A stretch of DNA of 52,273 nt from Lachnospiraceae bacterium UBA2864 (GCA_002350525.1 DEFA01000004.1:49766-102038); one strand, 5' to 3'; shown: positions 6,556-15,850, counted from the stretch's first letter. Translations and numbers: made by a program. Notes: generated by a model not told the origin, from the sequence alone.

Positions 6556-7866
6556 TTGAAGATAAATGTTAATGAAATTTTATATGCTGTTTCCAATGGT
6601 CTTGATGCCGTAGAATCGGAATTACTGGGGCATATTGCAATAGGACACAGCAAAAGACTTGCTGTACTATCAATTATAGCAGCCAAGGGTGCAGGTCTTT
6701 CAGCAAAGGATCTAATTGACATTGCAGCCTTCTCGATTCTTCATGATAACGCTCTTACAGAGGTCAATCAGGAAGAACATCAGTATCGTAAATATAACGG
6801 CGGAAAAGGTTATTCGGAAACGGATTTCAATATCAGGCGCTGTATAATCGGCGAGAACAACGCGAAGCTTATCCCTTTCAGGACAAACTGTCGCGATGTT
6901 ATCATGCTTCATCACGAAAATGCAGACGGATCGGGTCCTTTCGGAAGATCCGCAAGCAACACACCTATCAAAGCTCAGATAATTCATCTTGCGGACTGCA
7001 TAGATCATCAGTTCGATCTTAATGATGTTTCTAAGCTTAATTACCTAAATATAATTACATATGTTAAGTCCAATACAGATACTCTTTTCTCGAAGGAAGT
7101 AGCTAATGCATTTGTAAAGAGCTTTAAACATAAACATCTTAATGCCCTGTCCTTCGGAAATATAGATACGACCATCAGAAAGGCTACCAAGTCTTTCAAT
7201 GATGAATATTCCATAACCGAGATTCTTAATCTCGCTACACTTTTTGCAAAGATAATCGATTATAAATCATTTTACTCCTGCGTTCACTCACTCGGTGTAG
7301 CACAGAAGGCAATCCATATGGCCGACTACTATAAGTACCCTACCGAGAAAGGTGTCCGTTTCTATCTGGCAGGAGCACTTCATGATGTCGGAAAGCTTAT
7401 GATAAAGAACGAAATCCTTCAGAAGCCTTCAAGACTGACTGATGCCGAATATGAACAGATGCGTAACCACGCTTTCTATACACATGAGATTCTGAGCAAG
7501 TTGAAAGGCTTTGACGATATCGTGCTCTGGGCTTCACATCATCATGAGAAGCTTAACGGTACCGGATATCCTTTCGGTCTGGATGCTTCGCAGCTCAGTT
7601 CCGAAGAACGTCTCATGACCTGCTGTGATATCTATCAGGCGCTCACCGAAGCTCGTCCATATAAGGATGGTTTCACACATGCCAAGGCCATGGAGATCAT
7701 GCGAGACATGGTTATCAAGGGCGAGATAGATATGGATATCGTAAATGATATGAATTATGAGATGACTCTTAACCGTAAGGTAGACAGATCATCACCAACA
7801 TCCATTCTCTACTCTTCCGAGGATGTCATAGTTAAAACAGATGCGACAAATCATGTAATAAATTAG
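6556..7866 (+). CDS. tandem HD / HD-GYP domain protein, putative c-di-GMP phosphodiesterase
   Basis: 436 residues, soluble, with two related HD modules. The second, C-terminal one is a full HD-GYP domain: HDVGKLMI, NHAFYTHEIL, SHHHEKLNGTGYPFG. The first is degenerate: ILHD and HHENADGSGPFG remain, but the middle His pair is replaced (GENN). HD-GYP enzymes hydrolyse c-di-GMP or related dinucleotides in the cytoplasm; the first module may be regulatory. The start is taken as TTG 6556 because GGAG is 9 nt upstream, giving MKINVNEILYAV. It is transcribed alone, from the promoter at 6492-6520 to the terminator at 7875-7935. Confidence 0.88.
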   Translation: MKINVNEILYAVSNGLDAVESELLGHIAIGHSKRLAVLSIIAAKGAGLSAKDLIDIAAFSILHDNALTEVNQEEHQYRKYNGGKGYSETDFNIRRCIIGENNAKLIPFRTNCRDVIMLHHENADGSGPFGRSASNTPIKAQIIHLADCIDHQFDLNDVSKLNYLNIITYVKSNTDTLFSKEVANAFVKSFKHKHLNALSFGNIDTTIRKATKSFNDEYSITEILNLATLFAKIIDYKSFYSCVHSLGVAQKAIHMADYYKYPTEKGVRFYLAGALHDVGKLMIKNEILQKPSRLTDAEYEQMRNHAFYTHEILSKLKGFDDIVLWASHHHEKLNGTGYPFGLDASQLSSEERLMTCCDIYQALTEARPYKDGFTHAKAMEIMRDMVIKGEIDMDIVNDMNYEMTLNRKVDRSSPTSILYSSEDVIVKTDATNHVIN

Positions 7867-7874
7867 CATTTATA

Positions 7875-7935
7875 AACAGAACACCCCTCGAGTGACCATT
7901 TGATTGTGTCATCTCTAGGGGTGTTCTGTTTTATA
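7875..7935. terminator. bidirectional intrinsic terminator
   Basis: Long stem with arms AACAGAACACCCCT (7875-7888) and AGGGGTGTTCTGTT (7917-7930), T run after it on the plus strand and A run before it. It ends the HD-GYP gene and the convergent map gene. Confidence 0.92.
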
Positions 7936-7972
7936 CCATACGGCTCCGATAAGCCGATGCACATTTCATGGA

Positions 7973-8848
7973 TTAATATGATATTATCTCGTGTCCGTCT
8001 TCGGTAACAAGTACCTGAAGTTCCCACTGTGCTGAAAGCGAACCGTCTTCGGTATATACCGTCCAGCCGTTCTCTTCATCAACGAATACCTCAGGGCCTC
8101 CCATATTAACCATCGGCTCTATGGTAAACATCATTCCCGGAACCATAAGAATGTCCGTTCCGCGTTTTGTGCAGTAGCTTACCCAAGGTTCTTCATGGAA
8201 TTCTATTCCTACACCATGTCCGCCGATCTCTCGGACAACCGAGTACCCGTTCTTGGTACAGTGGTCATGGACAGCCTGTCCCATATCACCGAGGAATCCC
8301 CAAGGCTTAACCTCTTCAAGCCCGAGATATACAGACTCCTTAACGACTTCTACAAGCTTCTTTGCTTCATCGGATACATTTCCGATCATAAACATTCTGG
8401 ATGAATCCGAAAAATATCCGTCAAGTATTGTGGAACAATCTACATTTATGATATCTCCGTCATGAAGAAATTCCTTTGAAGACGGAATTCCGTGACATAC
8501 CGCATCATTGATGGATGTACAAACACTCTTCGGAAATCCTTCATAATTGAGAGGTGCCGGGATTGCATGGTACTTTTCACATACTTCATCAACTATCCTG
8601 TCGATATCACTGGTGCTCATTCCCGAACATATCTTATCAGCAACAACATCAAGGCACTCAATGTTAACCTTTGCACTTTCTCTGATCTTCTGAATCTGTT
8701 CCGGATTCTTGATCATATTCCTTGTCGGAACCGGATGTCCCTGATTCCTTATAACTTCAATTCGTCTGTCAAAGTCCTCATGACATACTTTGTACTTCTT
8801 TCTGCTTCCGCACCAGCACGGATCGTTTCTTCCTATTCTCTTAGCCAC
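7973..8848 (-). CDS. map: methionine aminopeptidase type I with N-terminal SEC-C zinc motif
   Basis: 291 residues. An N-terminal SEC-C-like motif (GRNDPCWCGSRKKYKVCH) precedes the pita-bread peptidase. The five metal ligands can be seen: Asp in VDCST, Asp in FSDSSR, His in GGHGVGIEFH, Glu in FTIEPM, and Glu in AQWELQVLVTEDG. It removes the initiator Met from nascent proteins at the ribosome. The start is GTG 8848 with AGGAG 7 nt upstream. It follows thiG by 88 bp on the same strand and could be co-transcribed with it. Confidence 0.97.
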   Translation of the reverse strand: MAKRIGRNDPCWCGSRKKYKVCHEDFDRRIEVIRNQGHPVPTRNMIKNPEQIQKIRESAKVNIECLDVVADKICSGMSTSDIDRIVDEVCEKYHAIPAPLNYEGFPKSVCTSINDAVCHGIPSSKEFLHDGDIINVDCSTILDGYFSDSSRMFMIGNVSDEAKKLVEVVKESVYLGLEEVKPWGFLGDMGQAVHDHCTKNGYSVVREIGGHGVGIEFHEEPWVSYCTKRGTDILMVPGMMFTIEPMVNMGGPEVFVDEENGWTVYTEDGSLSAQWELQVLVTEDGHEIISY

Positions 8849-8936
8849 TTTTTCTCTCCTCTTCTTGTCTGTTTTTTGTAAGACAAACTCCTTTAAAAGA
8901 TAAACTTCTATAAAAAGATAAACCCCTTTATGTCAT

Positions 8937-9650
8937 TTAACTGATTCTGGAAAGATAAGCCTCTCTTCCTGCCTGAATAGCATGCTTAAAGGCTTTTGCC
9001 ATCATAGGAAGATTTCCCGCATGTGCAAGAGCCGTATTGGCCATGACCGCAGCACATCCCATTTCCATAGCTTCACACGCCTGCGACGGGTGAGCGATTC
9101 CGGCATCTACTATTATAGGCAGATTAATCTCTTCTATCAGCTGCTGTATGAAATCCCTTGTAGCAAGTCCTTTGTTGGAACCGCTTGGAGATGCAAGAGG
9201 CATGATAGCAGCTGCTCCGGCACTTTCCAGCTGTCTTCCCGCTTTAAGATCCGGATAAATGTACGGCATGACGATAAATCCTTCCGCTGCCAGTCGTTCC
9301 GTTGCATTTACCGTTTCAGGATTATTCGGGAGAAGATAAGTTGTATCATCCATGATCTCAATCTTGATGAAATTCCCAAGTCCCTTTGACTGTGCAAGAT
9401 GAGCCATCCTCACAGCTTCCTGTGCATTTCTTGCTCCCAATGTATTTGGAAGTATCCTGATATTATCCGGAATATATTTTATTCCGTTATCTATATCATC
9501 CAGCGTATCGATTGCCACGGATATCATCTCCGTATTGGCATATTCAACAGCCGAATGTATCAGCTCAGGCGTATACCTTGAGGTCTTTCCCGAGCCCAAT
9601 ATAAAACGTGATGTGAAGCTTACGCCTCCGATCACAAGTTCATCGTTCAT
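8937..9650 (-). CDS. thiG: thiazole synthase ThiG
   Basis: 237 residues, a (beta/alpha)8 barrel. Family signatures: FILGSGKT, LPNTLGARNAQEAVRMA, FIKIEIMDD (the Lys that forms the imine with deoxyxylulose phosphate), AAAIMPLASPSGSNKG and IVDAGIAHPSQACEAMEMG. It makes the thiazole phosphate of thiamine from DXP, dehydroglycine and ThiS thiocarboxylate. No thiS, thiF or thiH is adjacent, so its partners must be elsewhere. ATG 9650 has GGAG 9 nt upstream. Confidence 0.95.
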   Translation of the reverse strand: MNDELVIGGVSFTSRFILGSGKTSRYTPELIHSAVEYANTEMISVAIDTLDDIDNGIKYIPDNIRILPNTLGARNAQEAVRMAHLAQSKGLGNFIKIEIMDDTTYLLPNNPETVNATERLAAEGFIVMPYIYPDLKAGRQLESAGAAAIMPLASPSGSNKGLATRDFIQQLIEEINLPIIVDAGIAHPSQACEAMEMGCAAVMANTALAHAGNLPMMAKAFKHAIQAGREAYLSRIS

Positions 9651-9715
9651 CTAAAAAATCTCCTTATTTTCAGAGAATAAACATCTAAATTATACCCACA
9701 CAGAGTATTCGACTT

Positions 9716-9744
9716 ATTATATCAAACGAATATGGAATTAGCAA
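9716..9744 (-). promoter_or_regulatory. sigma-A promoter of thiG
   Basis: -35 TTGCTA (9739-9744), 17 bp, -10 TATAAT (9716-9721). It stands back to back with the promoter at 9747-9775. No THI-box riboswitch motif was seen in the short leader. Confidence 0.65.
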
Positions 9745-9746
9745 AT

Positions 9747-9775
9747 TTGATTTATATTACTTAATGGTTTAAAAT
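9747..9775 (+). promoter_or_regulatory. sigma-A promoter of the MraY-like gene
   Basis: -35 TTGATT (9747-9752), 17 bp, -10 TAAAAT (9770-9775). The predicted start near 9782 leaves no room for an SD before TTG 9791, which favours ATG 9812. Confidence 0.62.
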
Positions 9776-9811
9776 ATTCGGGAATGAATATTGAAAGGAC
9801 TATATAGATTT

Positions 9812-10774
9812 ATGCTTTACCCGTTACTCAGCAGTCACATGTCAGACACCGTGATCACTATGATCGGTGCCCTCGTCGCCTCTATTGTTACTTTTGTTTT
9901 ATACAGACATCCGGCAGGATTTCTGCCGAAGGATCATGGAAAGGTTGTTACCGATCCTAACGGAAACATCATTCCTATCAATACCAAGTCAAAGGGCAAG
10001 ATTACAGGAGCCGGCTTCATCTTTGTTCTCGTATTTCTTATATCAAGCCTTCTCTTTCTGCCTGTAACCGTTGAAAGAGTTCTGTACATTGTTTTATGTT
10101 TCATAATGATGTTTATAGGTTTTTTGGACGACTGTGCCAAGGCTCCCTGGGGAGAACTGATCAAAGGAATCCTCGATCTTTTTCTCGCAGTTGCCGGTTC
10201 GGTTATATTCGTTTTCTTTAACGACATGACAGTAACCTTTTTCGGAAACAGCTTCGTGATGAACAAGGTCGTTTATGTCATTCTCGGAACCATGCTTATC
10301 TGGGGTTCCATAAACGTAACCAATTGTTCCGACGGTGTCGACGGTCTCTGCGGAGGAGTTTCCGTAATCGAACTTACTACCTTCTTTCTTCTTTTCGAAG
10401 GATATGGTAATATGGGTATAATACTTGCAGCGGTCCTACTTGCATATCTTTATTACAATTGGTTTCCAAGCAAGATACTCATGGGTGATGCCGGTTCAAG
10501 AACCATCGGTTTCTTCATCGCGATCCTTGCCATGAAGTCCGGTCATCCTTATGCATTTATACTTCTGTCACTTGTATTCCTTGTAGACGGAGGTCTTGGA
10601 CTTGTGAAGCTTACGCTTCTCAGAACGCTTCACTTAAACGTATTCGGAAAAATCCGTTTTCCGCTTCATGACGAATTCAGAAAGAACCGAGGATGGAAGG
10701 TGCCTCGGATCAGCCTGTTTTTCGCCGTATGTGAGATAGTAATGTGTTTTGTTACATGGTTGATAGTTCGTTAG
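9812..10774 (+). CDS. MraY-like polyprenyl-phosphate phospho-sugar transferase
   Basis: 320 residues with about nine to ten membrane helices. MraY/WecA-family motifs: FLDDCAK (double Asp), NVTNCSDGVDGLCGG, and MGDAGSRTIGFF (catalytic Asp). The terminal histidine motif of classical MraY (HHH) reads PLHDEFRK here, so only the first His is kept. MraY moves phospho-MurNAc-pentapeptide onto undecaprenyl phosphate in peptidoglycan synthesis; relatives use other UDP-sugars. It stands outside any murein gene cluster, so it may be the main MraY of this lineage or a paralog for another polymer. The start follows the promoter position, with AAAGGA 12 nt upstream; TTG 9791 in the same frame is the alternative. 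Confidence 0.87.
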   Translation: MLYPLLSSHMSDTVITMIGALVASIVTFVLYRHPAGFLPKDHGKVVTDPNGNIIPINTKSKGKITGAGFIFVLVFLISSLLFLPVTVERVLYIVLCFIMMFIGFLDDCAKAPWGELIKGILDLFLAVAGSVIFVFFNDMTVTFFGNSFVMNKVVYVILGTMLIWGSINVTNCSDGVDGLCGGVSVIELTTFFLLFEGYGNMGIILAAVLLAYLYYNWFPSKILMGDAGSRTIGFFIAILAMKSGHPYAFILLSLVFLVDGGLGLVKLTLLRTLHLNVFGKIRFPLHDEFRKNRGWKVPRISLFFAVCEIVMCFVTWLIVR

Positions 10775-10813
10775 TATAAATAATCCGGCTTAGTTATGCA
10801 AAAGGGGGCTGGC

Positions 10814-11938
10814 ATGATAAAGCTTTTCAAAGACAAACTCAACAGTTTTACGGATCTTGAAGACCGCATATTCTTCATGATCCTTTCGATCAGTGTAGTC
10901 GTCAATATACTTACGATCATTTTTACGGCACTTGAAAATATCGGAATTTTCTCACTTCTTACAAGTATATTTTCTCTTGTATTCATCCTGATCCTGCTGT
11001 ACCTTTCTCTCGTACTGGATCAGATGAAGGCTTGCCGTCTTATATTTGTATATTTTCTTAATTGTCTGATACTGCCCGTTGCCTTTATCACAAGCGGCGG
11101 TGTGGATTCGGGCATTCCACTTTATCTTTTGGGCGGTCTCTTTCTTATAGTTCCGATACTTCGCGAACCTTCAAGAACCATCGCCTTTTCCATTTCATTT
11201 CTGGTAGACTGTATCGTTATCGGTATTTCCTACTTCTTTATGAAGGATGCCGATAACAGATTTTCTTTTGCGGAAGATATATATCCCGAACTCTCTTCTT
11301 GGGGACGCATCGTAGATGTACTCTCTTCTTTTGCATTTATGACTATTTTCGTATGCGGCTGCACAATAGTCATTCTTATGGCTTATCGTATGGAACGTGA
11401 AAAAGGACGTGCTCTTGTCGAGAAAATGTCTTATCTCGCAATCAGAGACGAATTGACCGATCTGTATGACCGTCATTACTTCTTTACCCGTATAGAAAAA
11501 ATGAATAAGGCCGATCTGTTTAAATCAGACAGCTTCTATCTGGCTCTTATCGATATAGATAATTTCAAGCAGATAAATGACAAATACGGCAACCTCTTCG
11601 GTGATATGGCACTGAAGAAGATTGCCGAACAGCTTAACAAAACTATGGATGAATACAGCGGCGAGATTGTTGCAAGATACAGCGGAGATGAGTTTATATA
11701 TCTCATAAATGCCGTCAGTCTTGATGTTGCCGCTACCAGAATAGAAAGAATCAGGAGAACCGTCGAGGATATATCTCTCGAAGCTCATCCTGATCTTAAA
11801 ATCACTATAAGCGGTGGTGTAACCGCATGTTCTGATTCTGACGATATGACTACTCTTCTCGCATCCGCCGATAAGGCTCTCTGTATAGCTAAGAAAAACG
11901 GACGTAATCGGGTCGTTACAGAAAAAGATTATTCCTGA
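10814..11938 (+). CDS. membrane-bound diguanylate cyclase (GGDEF, SGDEF variant)
   Basis: 374 residues. About six N-terminal membrane helices (residues 20-200) precede a GGDEF domain with DELTDLYDRHYF, DIDNFKQINDKYG and the signature RYSGDEF. SGDEF is a variant found in active cyclases. No RxxD inhibitory site stands before it. It would make c-di-GMP at the membrane. ATG 10814 is chosen for the SD AAGGGGG 5-6 nt upstream. It follows the MraY-like gene by 39 bp, probably in one transcript, and overlaps the convergent peptidase gene by 10 bp. Confidence 0.9.
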   Translation: MIKLFKDKLNSFTDLEDRIFFMILSISVVVNILTIIFTALENIGIFSLLTSIFSLVFILILLYLSLVLDQMKACRLIFVYFLNCLILPVAFITSGGVDSGIPLYLLGGLFLIVPILREPSRTIAFSISFLVDCIVIGISYFFMKDADNRFSFAEDIYPELSSWGRIVDVLSSFAFMTIFVCGCTIVILMAYRMEREKGRALVEKMSYLAIRDELTDLYDRHYFFTRIEKMNKADLFKSDSFYLALIDIDNFKQINDKYGNLFGDMALKKIAEQLNKTMDEYSGEIVARYSGDEFIYLINAVSLDVAATRIERIRRTVEDISLEAHPDLKITISGGVTACSDSDDMTTLLASADKALCIAKKNGRNRVVTEKDYS

Positions 11939-13344
11939 TAACTGTAACTCCAAAGGTTTCTTATCTGAGCTATCAGCACGTCCACATCCCAATGTTTTGC
12001 CGTATTTTGGGGACTGTTGGGATCATGCACTATGATATTTCCGTCATCGTCAACCCCTGCCAAAAGTATATAATGTCCTACCTTGGTAAAATCTCCGGGA
12101 CCTACATTACATATGATCGGATGTCCTTCACGGAGTTTACTTCTTATGCCTTCCGCATCAAACTGAACATTTTCCACCGTAAGACCGAGCTCCGGCGGAA
12201 TAGCTTCCATAGTTGCCCATACCGTACCGCTTCCCGGCACATAATAACCTCTGTCTCTTACATAAAGAGCCATATCATAAGGTGTATAATCAGTCTTTCC
12301 GGTAAGGCCGCTGTATACCATTGTTATACAGGTCGGTCCGCAGCCGTTGACACCCATGTAACTGCTTCCGAATTCTTTATATCCCCAGCGATCGTCCCAC
12401 TGGCAGAAGTAAGGTATGGTACCCTTTGTAACTTCTTTGGATATATCCATATCATAATCTATTACCGATTTTTCCGGGAAGAACCACGCATAAGGAGCTA
12501 CTTCCGGGTATTTCTCATAAAACTCTATAAGATCCTCAGGAACGCCTTTTTCTCTCATGGCGGTGGAAGAATACTCTGCAGGTTCCTCAAATGTCGGATA
12601 CTTCGAATCGGCTCCCGCAGCTGCTGCATCCCCTTCGGTTGCGGCTTCTGTCGCAGCTTCCGTAACCTGCTCTTCGGTCGCTGATGCAGCTGTTTCCTTA
12701 GCCTTCCTCTTTTCGGCAATGCTTCTTCCTATGCCTTTTCCTATAAGTGTTATCATCCAGAAAAAGAGAATAAGTGCAAGTATAAGTCCGAGGATCACAC
12801 CGATCCTCTGCATCATCCATATCTGTTTTCTATGCTTACGCCTTCTTGCAGCTTCCAGAGATTTCTTGCGGCTGGTCTCAGGTCTCGGTCCTGCCTGCCT
12901 CCTGCCGTCCCGCGTCGTCTCTTCAGTTCTCGGTCTCTGACCTTCTCTCAGCCTCTGACTGTTTCCCGCTCTCTGACCGTCTCTCGGCCTCTGACCGTTT
13001 CCCGCTCTCTGACCGTCTCTCGGCCTCTGACTGCTTCCCGCTCTCTGACCGTCTTTCGGCCCTCTACTGCCTGCTTTTCCGGATTCTCCGGGTCTTCTCT
13101 TTCTTTCCCCTGAAGAGCTGTCTTCTCTATAGTATGATGGAGGGGCTACAAGCTGCTTCTCGGGCCTCTGTGAATATGTTTTTGCATCAGGTCTGATTGT
13201 CCTGGCCGAATCGGTCCTTTTACGCGTATTCTGTCCCGAAGCAACGTTTCTTACGGTTCTGTCAGCTCCTGCTCTTTCAGCAGCTTTCTTCCGCTGCATT
13301 TCCGCTATTCTTCTCTCTAAGTCTTTCCTATCCTGCTCAAGCAT
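11929..13344 (-). CDS. membrane-anchored C39-like cysteine peptidase with basic repeat N-terminus
   Basis: 471 residues. The cytoplasmic first 175 residues are very Arg/Gln/Gly-rich and hold three 12-residue repeats (type RDGQRAGNSQRP, residues 97-132). One membrane helix spans about 176-202 (IGVILGLILALILFFWMITL). A Glu/Ala/Thr linker leads to an external peptidase_C39_2-like domain with Cys335 in NGCGPTC, His424 in KVGHYILLAGV and Asp441 in HDPNS, the papain-like triad. The substrate is unknown; wall or secreted peptides are likely. It is last in a minus-strand run after the ABC exporter (74-bp gap). AAAGGA lies about 11 nt before ATG 13344. Confidence 0.85.
   Translation of the reverse strand: MLEQDRKDLERRIAEMQRKKAAERAGADRTVRNVASGQNTRKRTDSARTIRPDAKTYSQRPEKQLVAPPSYYREDSSSGERKRRPGESGKAGSRGPKDGQRAGSSQRPRDGQRAGNGQRPRDGQRAGNSQRLREGQRPRTEETTRDGRRQAGPRPETSRKKSLEAARRRKHRKQIWMMQRIGVILGLILALILFFWMITLIGKGIGRSIAEKRKAKETAASATEEQVTEAATEAATEGDAAAAGADSKYPTFEEPAEYSSTAMREKGVPEDLIEFYEKYPEVAPYAWFFPEKSVIDYDMDISKEVTKGTIPYFCQWDDRWGYKEFGSSYMGVNGCGPTCITMVYSGLTGKTDYTPYDMALYVRDRGYYVPGSGTVWATMEAIPPELGLTVENVQFDAEGIRSKLREGHPIICNVGPGDFTKVGHYILLAGVDDDGNIIVHDPNSPQNTAKHWDVDVLIAQIRNLWSYSYQE
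12949..13056. repeat. three 36-bp coding repeats
   Basis: Three head-to-tail 36-bp units encode the 12-residue repeats of the C39-like protein. The copies differ at a few positions. Confidence 0.85.
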
Positions 13345-13417
13345 TTATACTTTGTCCTTTCACTTTATTCACCCCTGAGCCCTTCTCCCCCGGGCAATAT
13401 CCGATCTGCAGACAGTT

Positions 13418-15085
13418 CTACAGTTTTTCCATATTAGCAACTATACGTTTCGGCGCGATCACAACGAGACGTTCCGCGCTGACCGCAAGTATTATGAATA
13501 TCACAATGTAATATATAAGTATCGGCAATTTTATAACATCATAGAGCAACAGTCCCAAAAGAAGCGCTGCAACTGCCAGAATCATCATTATAGCCATATT
13601 GAAGAATACATTCAGATTACCTCTCAGGGCACTGTACTCATCATCCCACTCAGTATAAGGTGATGCGCTGTCGAGCATCATTCCCACCGCAATGGATATT
13701 ATATGCGCCAGAAGCATCAAAATTGCATACATGGCTCCTGTCAGTATATCGGTTTTTACATATATGCATATGATTATATCTGTAATGAGAAGCATCGGAT
13801 ATGTGAACATAAAGCTGACCATAGCTTTTGCGTACATCTGCGTCTCATACGGAACCGGTATGAATTTGAGAAGTTCCAGATGGCGGCCTTCTCTCGTAAA
13901 TGCCGTCGATGCAAGTGAATTGAGCGCAGTTGCTATAAACGCGATGGATATCACAACTATAGCCATTATCATTCCCGCTCTTTCTTTTCCTGCCTGGTAC
14001 ATGGCTATATATTCGGCAAGGAATCCTTTATCCCCCGTGAAATGAAACAGCATCCATATACCCACCGGCCAAAGCACATTTATATAAGCACAGTTGCCCG
14101 AAAATGCCTTGGTTCTGAGAATGACTCTCAGTTCCTTAAAAAGACTGGCTTTAAACTGTGACTGCTCTCTTATATCATTTCTTCCTATCTCAGCCTTCTT
14201 AGATGAGCCGAGGGATGCCGCTGTGTAAAGCCCCTTCTGATAGAGAGCCTTGCCGATGAAATAAAGCAATAAGATCAGCACTGCATTTCCGACAAGATAA
14301 AGCAGAAGCATAAGGATGCTTCCACGGCTTATCGCTTCAGCAAGCCACGGTACAGGGAAGAATATCACATTCAGAGTTCTGAGGAACAGATTGTCCCCTC
14401 TTCCGAGTGATTCAACATAGTTTTCCATATTAACTTCACCGATTCCTCTGAGAGAAACGATGAAGAGTGCAGCAAAGATCAATAGAAAGAGCGTTGATGT
14501 TCTGTAGAATACCTTTGTACTTTTCACACCGCTGAGACATGCCATAAGGATCAGGCTGAATACAGCACAATATATCATCGGAATGAGTGGAATAAGTACA
14601 ACGCCCAACGCCGAACCTATAAGTGAAACCGGATGAAACGCTGCCGCAAGTCCGATATTCTTTCCGACTGCCAGAAGGTAGCCCACAAATACCGCTATAA
14701 GTATCATGAATTCCATAACACTTTCGGCAACATACGCATATATAAACTTTGCCATCATCAGATGATGTGCCGGAATAGGAAGTGTAACAAAATGCTCTCT
14801 GTCCGAAGAAAAGAACAGTACACTGAAGATTACAAGTATTCCGAATATCATCGAGAAGGCCGATAATATCTGTATCTCAAAGAGCATTCCGCCGCCCGGA
14901 TTATCCACTTCTATCAAGGCTTCGGTCATGACATAACTTATAAATCCCACTACAAGCGTACATGGGATCATTATACCCAGGACCGCAATGGTTGCAAGCA
15001 CCCTGTAAAGTGTTCTTTCGGGGAGCTTCATCTCCGAATTCTTCTGCAGAATCTTAATTAGGGATCTGACACCTAAGCTGTTCAT
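13418..15085 (-). CDS. ABC-2 type exporter permease
   Basis: 555 residues with about twelve predicted helices in two halves, joined by a polar segment near residues 285-310 (SSKKAEIGRNDIREQSQ). No Walker motifs. The gene starts 36 bp after the adjacent ATPase gene and clearly forms a transporter with it. The large two-half layout resembles the ABC-2 exporter permeases found in Firmicutes next to a single ATPase. The substrate is unknown; the C39-like peptidase downstream suggests a peptide or cell-surface product (inference). Confidence 0.85.
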   Translation of the reverse strand: MNSLGVRSLIKILQKNSEMKLPERTLYRVLATIAVLGIMIPCTLVVGFISYVMTEALIEVDNPGGGMLFEIQILSAFSMIFGILVIFSVLFFSSDREHFVTLPIPAHHLMMAKFIYAYVAESVMEFMILIAVFVGYLLAVGKNIGLAAAFHPVSLIGSALGVVLIPLIPMIYCAVFSLILMACLSGVKSTKVFYRTSTLFLLIFAALFIVSLRGIGEVNMENYVESLGRGDNLFLRTLNVIFFPVPWLAEAISRGSILMLLLYLVGNAVLILLLYFIGKALYQKGLYTAASLGSSKKAEIGRNDIREQSQFKASLFKELRVILRTKAFSGNCAYINVLWPVGIWMLFHFTGDKGFLAEYIAMYQAGKERAGMIMAIVVISIAFIATALNSLASTAFTREGRHLELLKFIPVPYETQMYAKAMVSFMFTYPMLLITDIIICIYVKTDILTGAMYAILMLLAHIISIAVGMMLDSASPYTEWDDEYSALRGNLNVFFNMAIMMILAVAALLLGLLLYDVIKLPILIYYIVIFIILAVSAERLVVIAPKRIVANMEKL

Positions 15086-15121
15086 ACATATTACTCACTT
15101 TCTGAACCGTGCTAAACAATG

Positions 15122-15850
15122 TTACTTATTTACGGAACCGACCATATCTATAAAGATAGCCTCCAGATCCTTTCCCGGATGGGCAGATGCCAATTCCTCC
15201 ACCGTTCCCTGATATAAAGACTGTCCGTGATTGATAATGATTATCCTGTCACAGAGTTTTTCCGCAACTTCCAGAACGTGTGTAGAAAAGAGCACCGCAT
15301 TTCCCTTCTCGGCATGTTCCTTCATCATGGACTTAAGTTCAAATGCCGCTGTCGGATCGAGACCTGTCATAGGCTCGTCCAGAATCCACGCAGGCGGATT
15401 ATGGATAAGTGCGGCTATAACCATAGTCTTCTGTCTCATTCCATGAGAATATTCCTTCATAGGACGTCCCAGAGAATCTCTGATGCCGAATCTGTCAGCA
15501 AGCTCATTTATTCTGTCCTCCCTGCTGTCAAGCGGTACCTTATAAAGGTTTGCGATATAATTAATATATTCTATTCCCGTAAGCTGGAGCAGTATATCCG
15601 GATTATCCGCAATATAGGCAAAGCTCTCCTTTGCGCTTATGGGTTCCTTTACGATATCAAAACCGTTAACTGTGGCTTGTCCCTCCGTTGGTTTTAATAT
15701 TCCCGTAAGCATCTTGATAGCTGTGGTTTTGCCCGCCCCGTTAGGTCCCGCAAACCCCACTATCTCACCCGGCTTAATCTCAAAAGACAGCTTATCTACC
15801 GCTTTAAAGTCTTTACCATACACCATTGTCAGATTCTCAGCTTTTATCAT
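15122..15850 (-). CDS. ABC transporter ATP-binding protein
   Basis: 242 residues, complete. Walker A GPNGAGKTTAIKM, Q-loop region, signature YSHGMRQKT, Walker B AWILDEPMTGLD, and switch His in LFSTHVLEVAEKLCD. This is the CcmA/NatA-like ATPase class that pairs with ABC-2 permeases. It follows the small Cys-rich gene by 24 bp and precedes the permease by 36 bp. Confidence 0.95.
   Translation of the reverse strand: MIKAENLTMVYGKDFKAVDKLSFEIKPGEIVGFAGPNGAGKTTAIKMLTGILKPTEGQATVNGFDIVKEPISAKESFAYIADNPDILLQLTGIEYINYIANLYKVPLDSREDRINELADRFGIRDSLGRPMKEYSHGMRQKTMVIAALIHNPPAWILDEPMTGLDPTAAFELKSMMKEHAEKGNAVLFSTHVLEVAEKLCDRIIIINHGQSLYQGTVEELASAHPGKDLEAIFIDMVGSVNK

Noticed and set aside
12949..13056. 36-bp repeats resembling a small CRISPR array
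   Set aside because: The units are directly adjacent with no spacers and stay in the coding frame; no cas genes are near.
12832..13196. Plus-strand frames with Ser/Leu/Arg repeats
   Set aside because: They are the complement of the Arg/Gln/Gly coding repeats of the C39-like gene.
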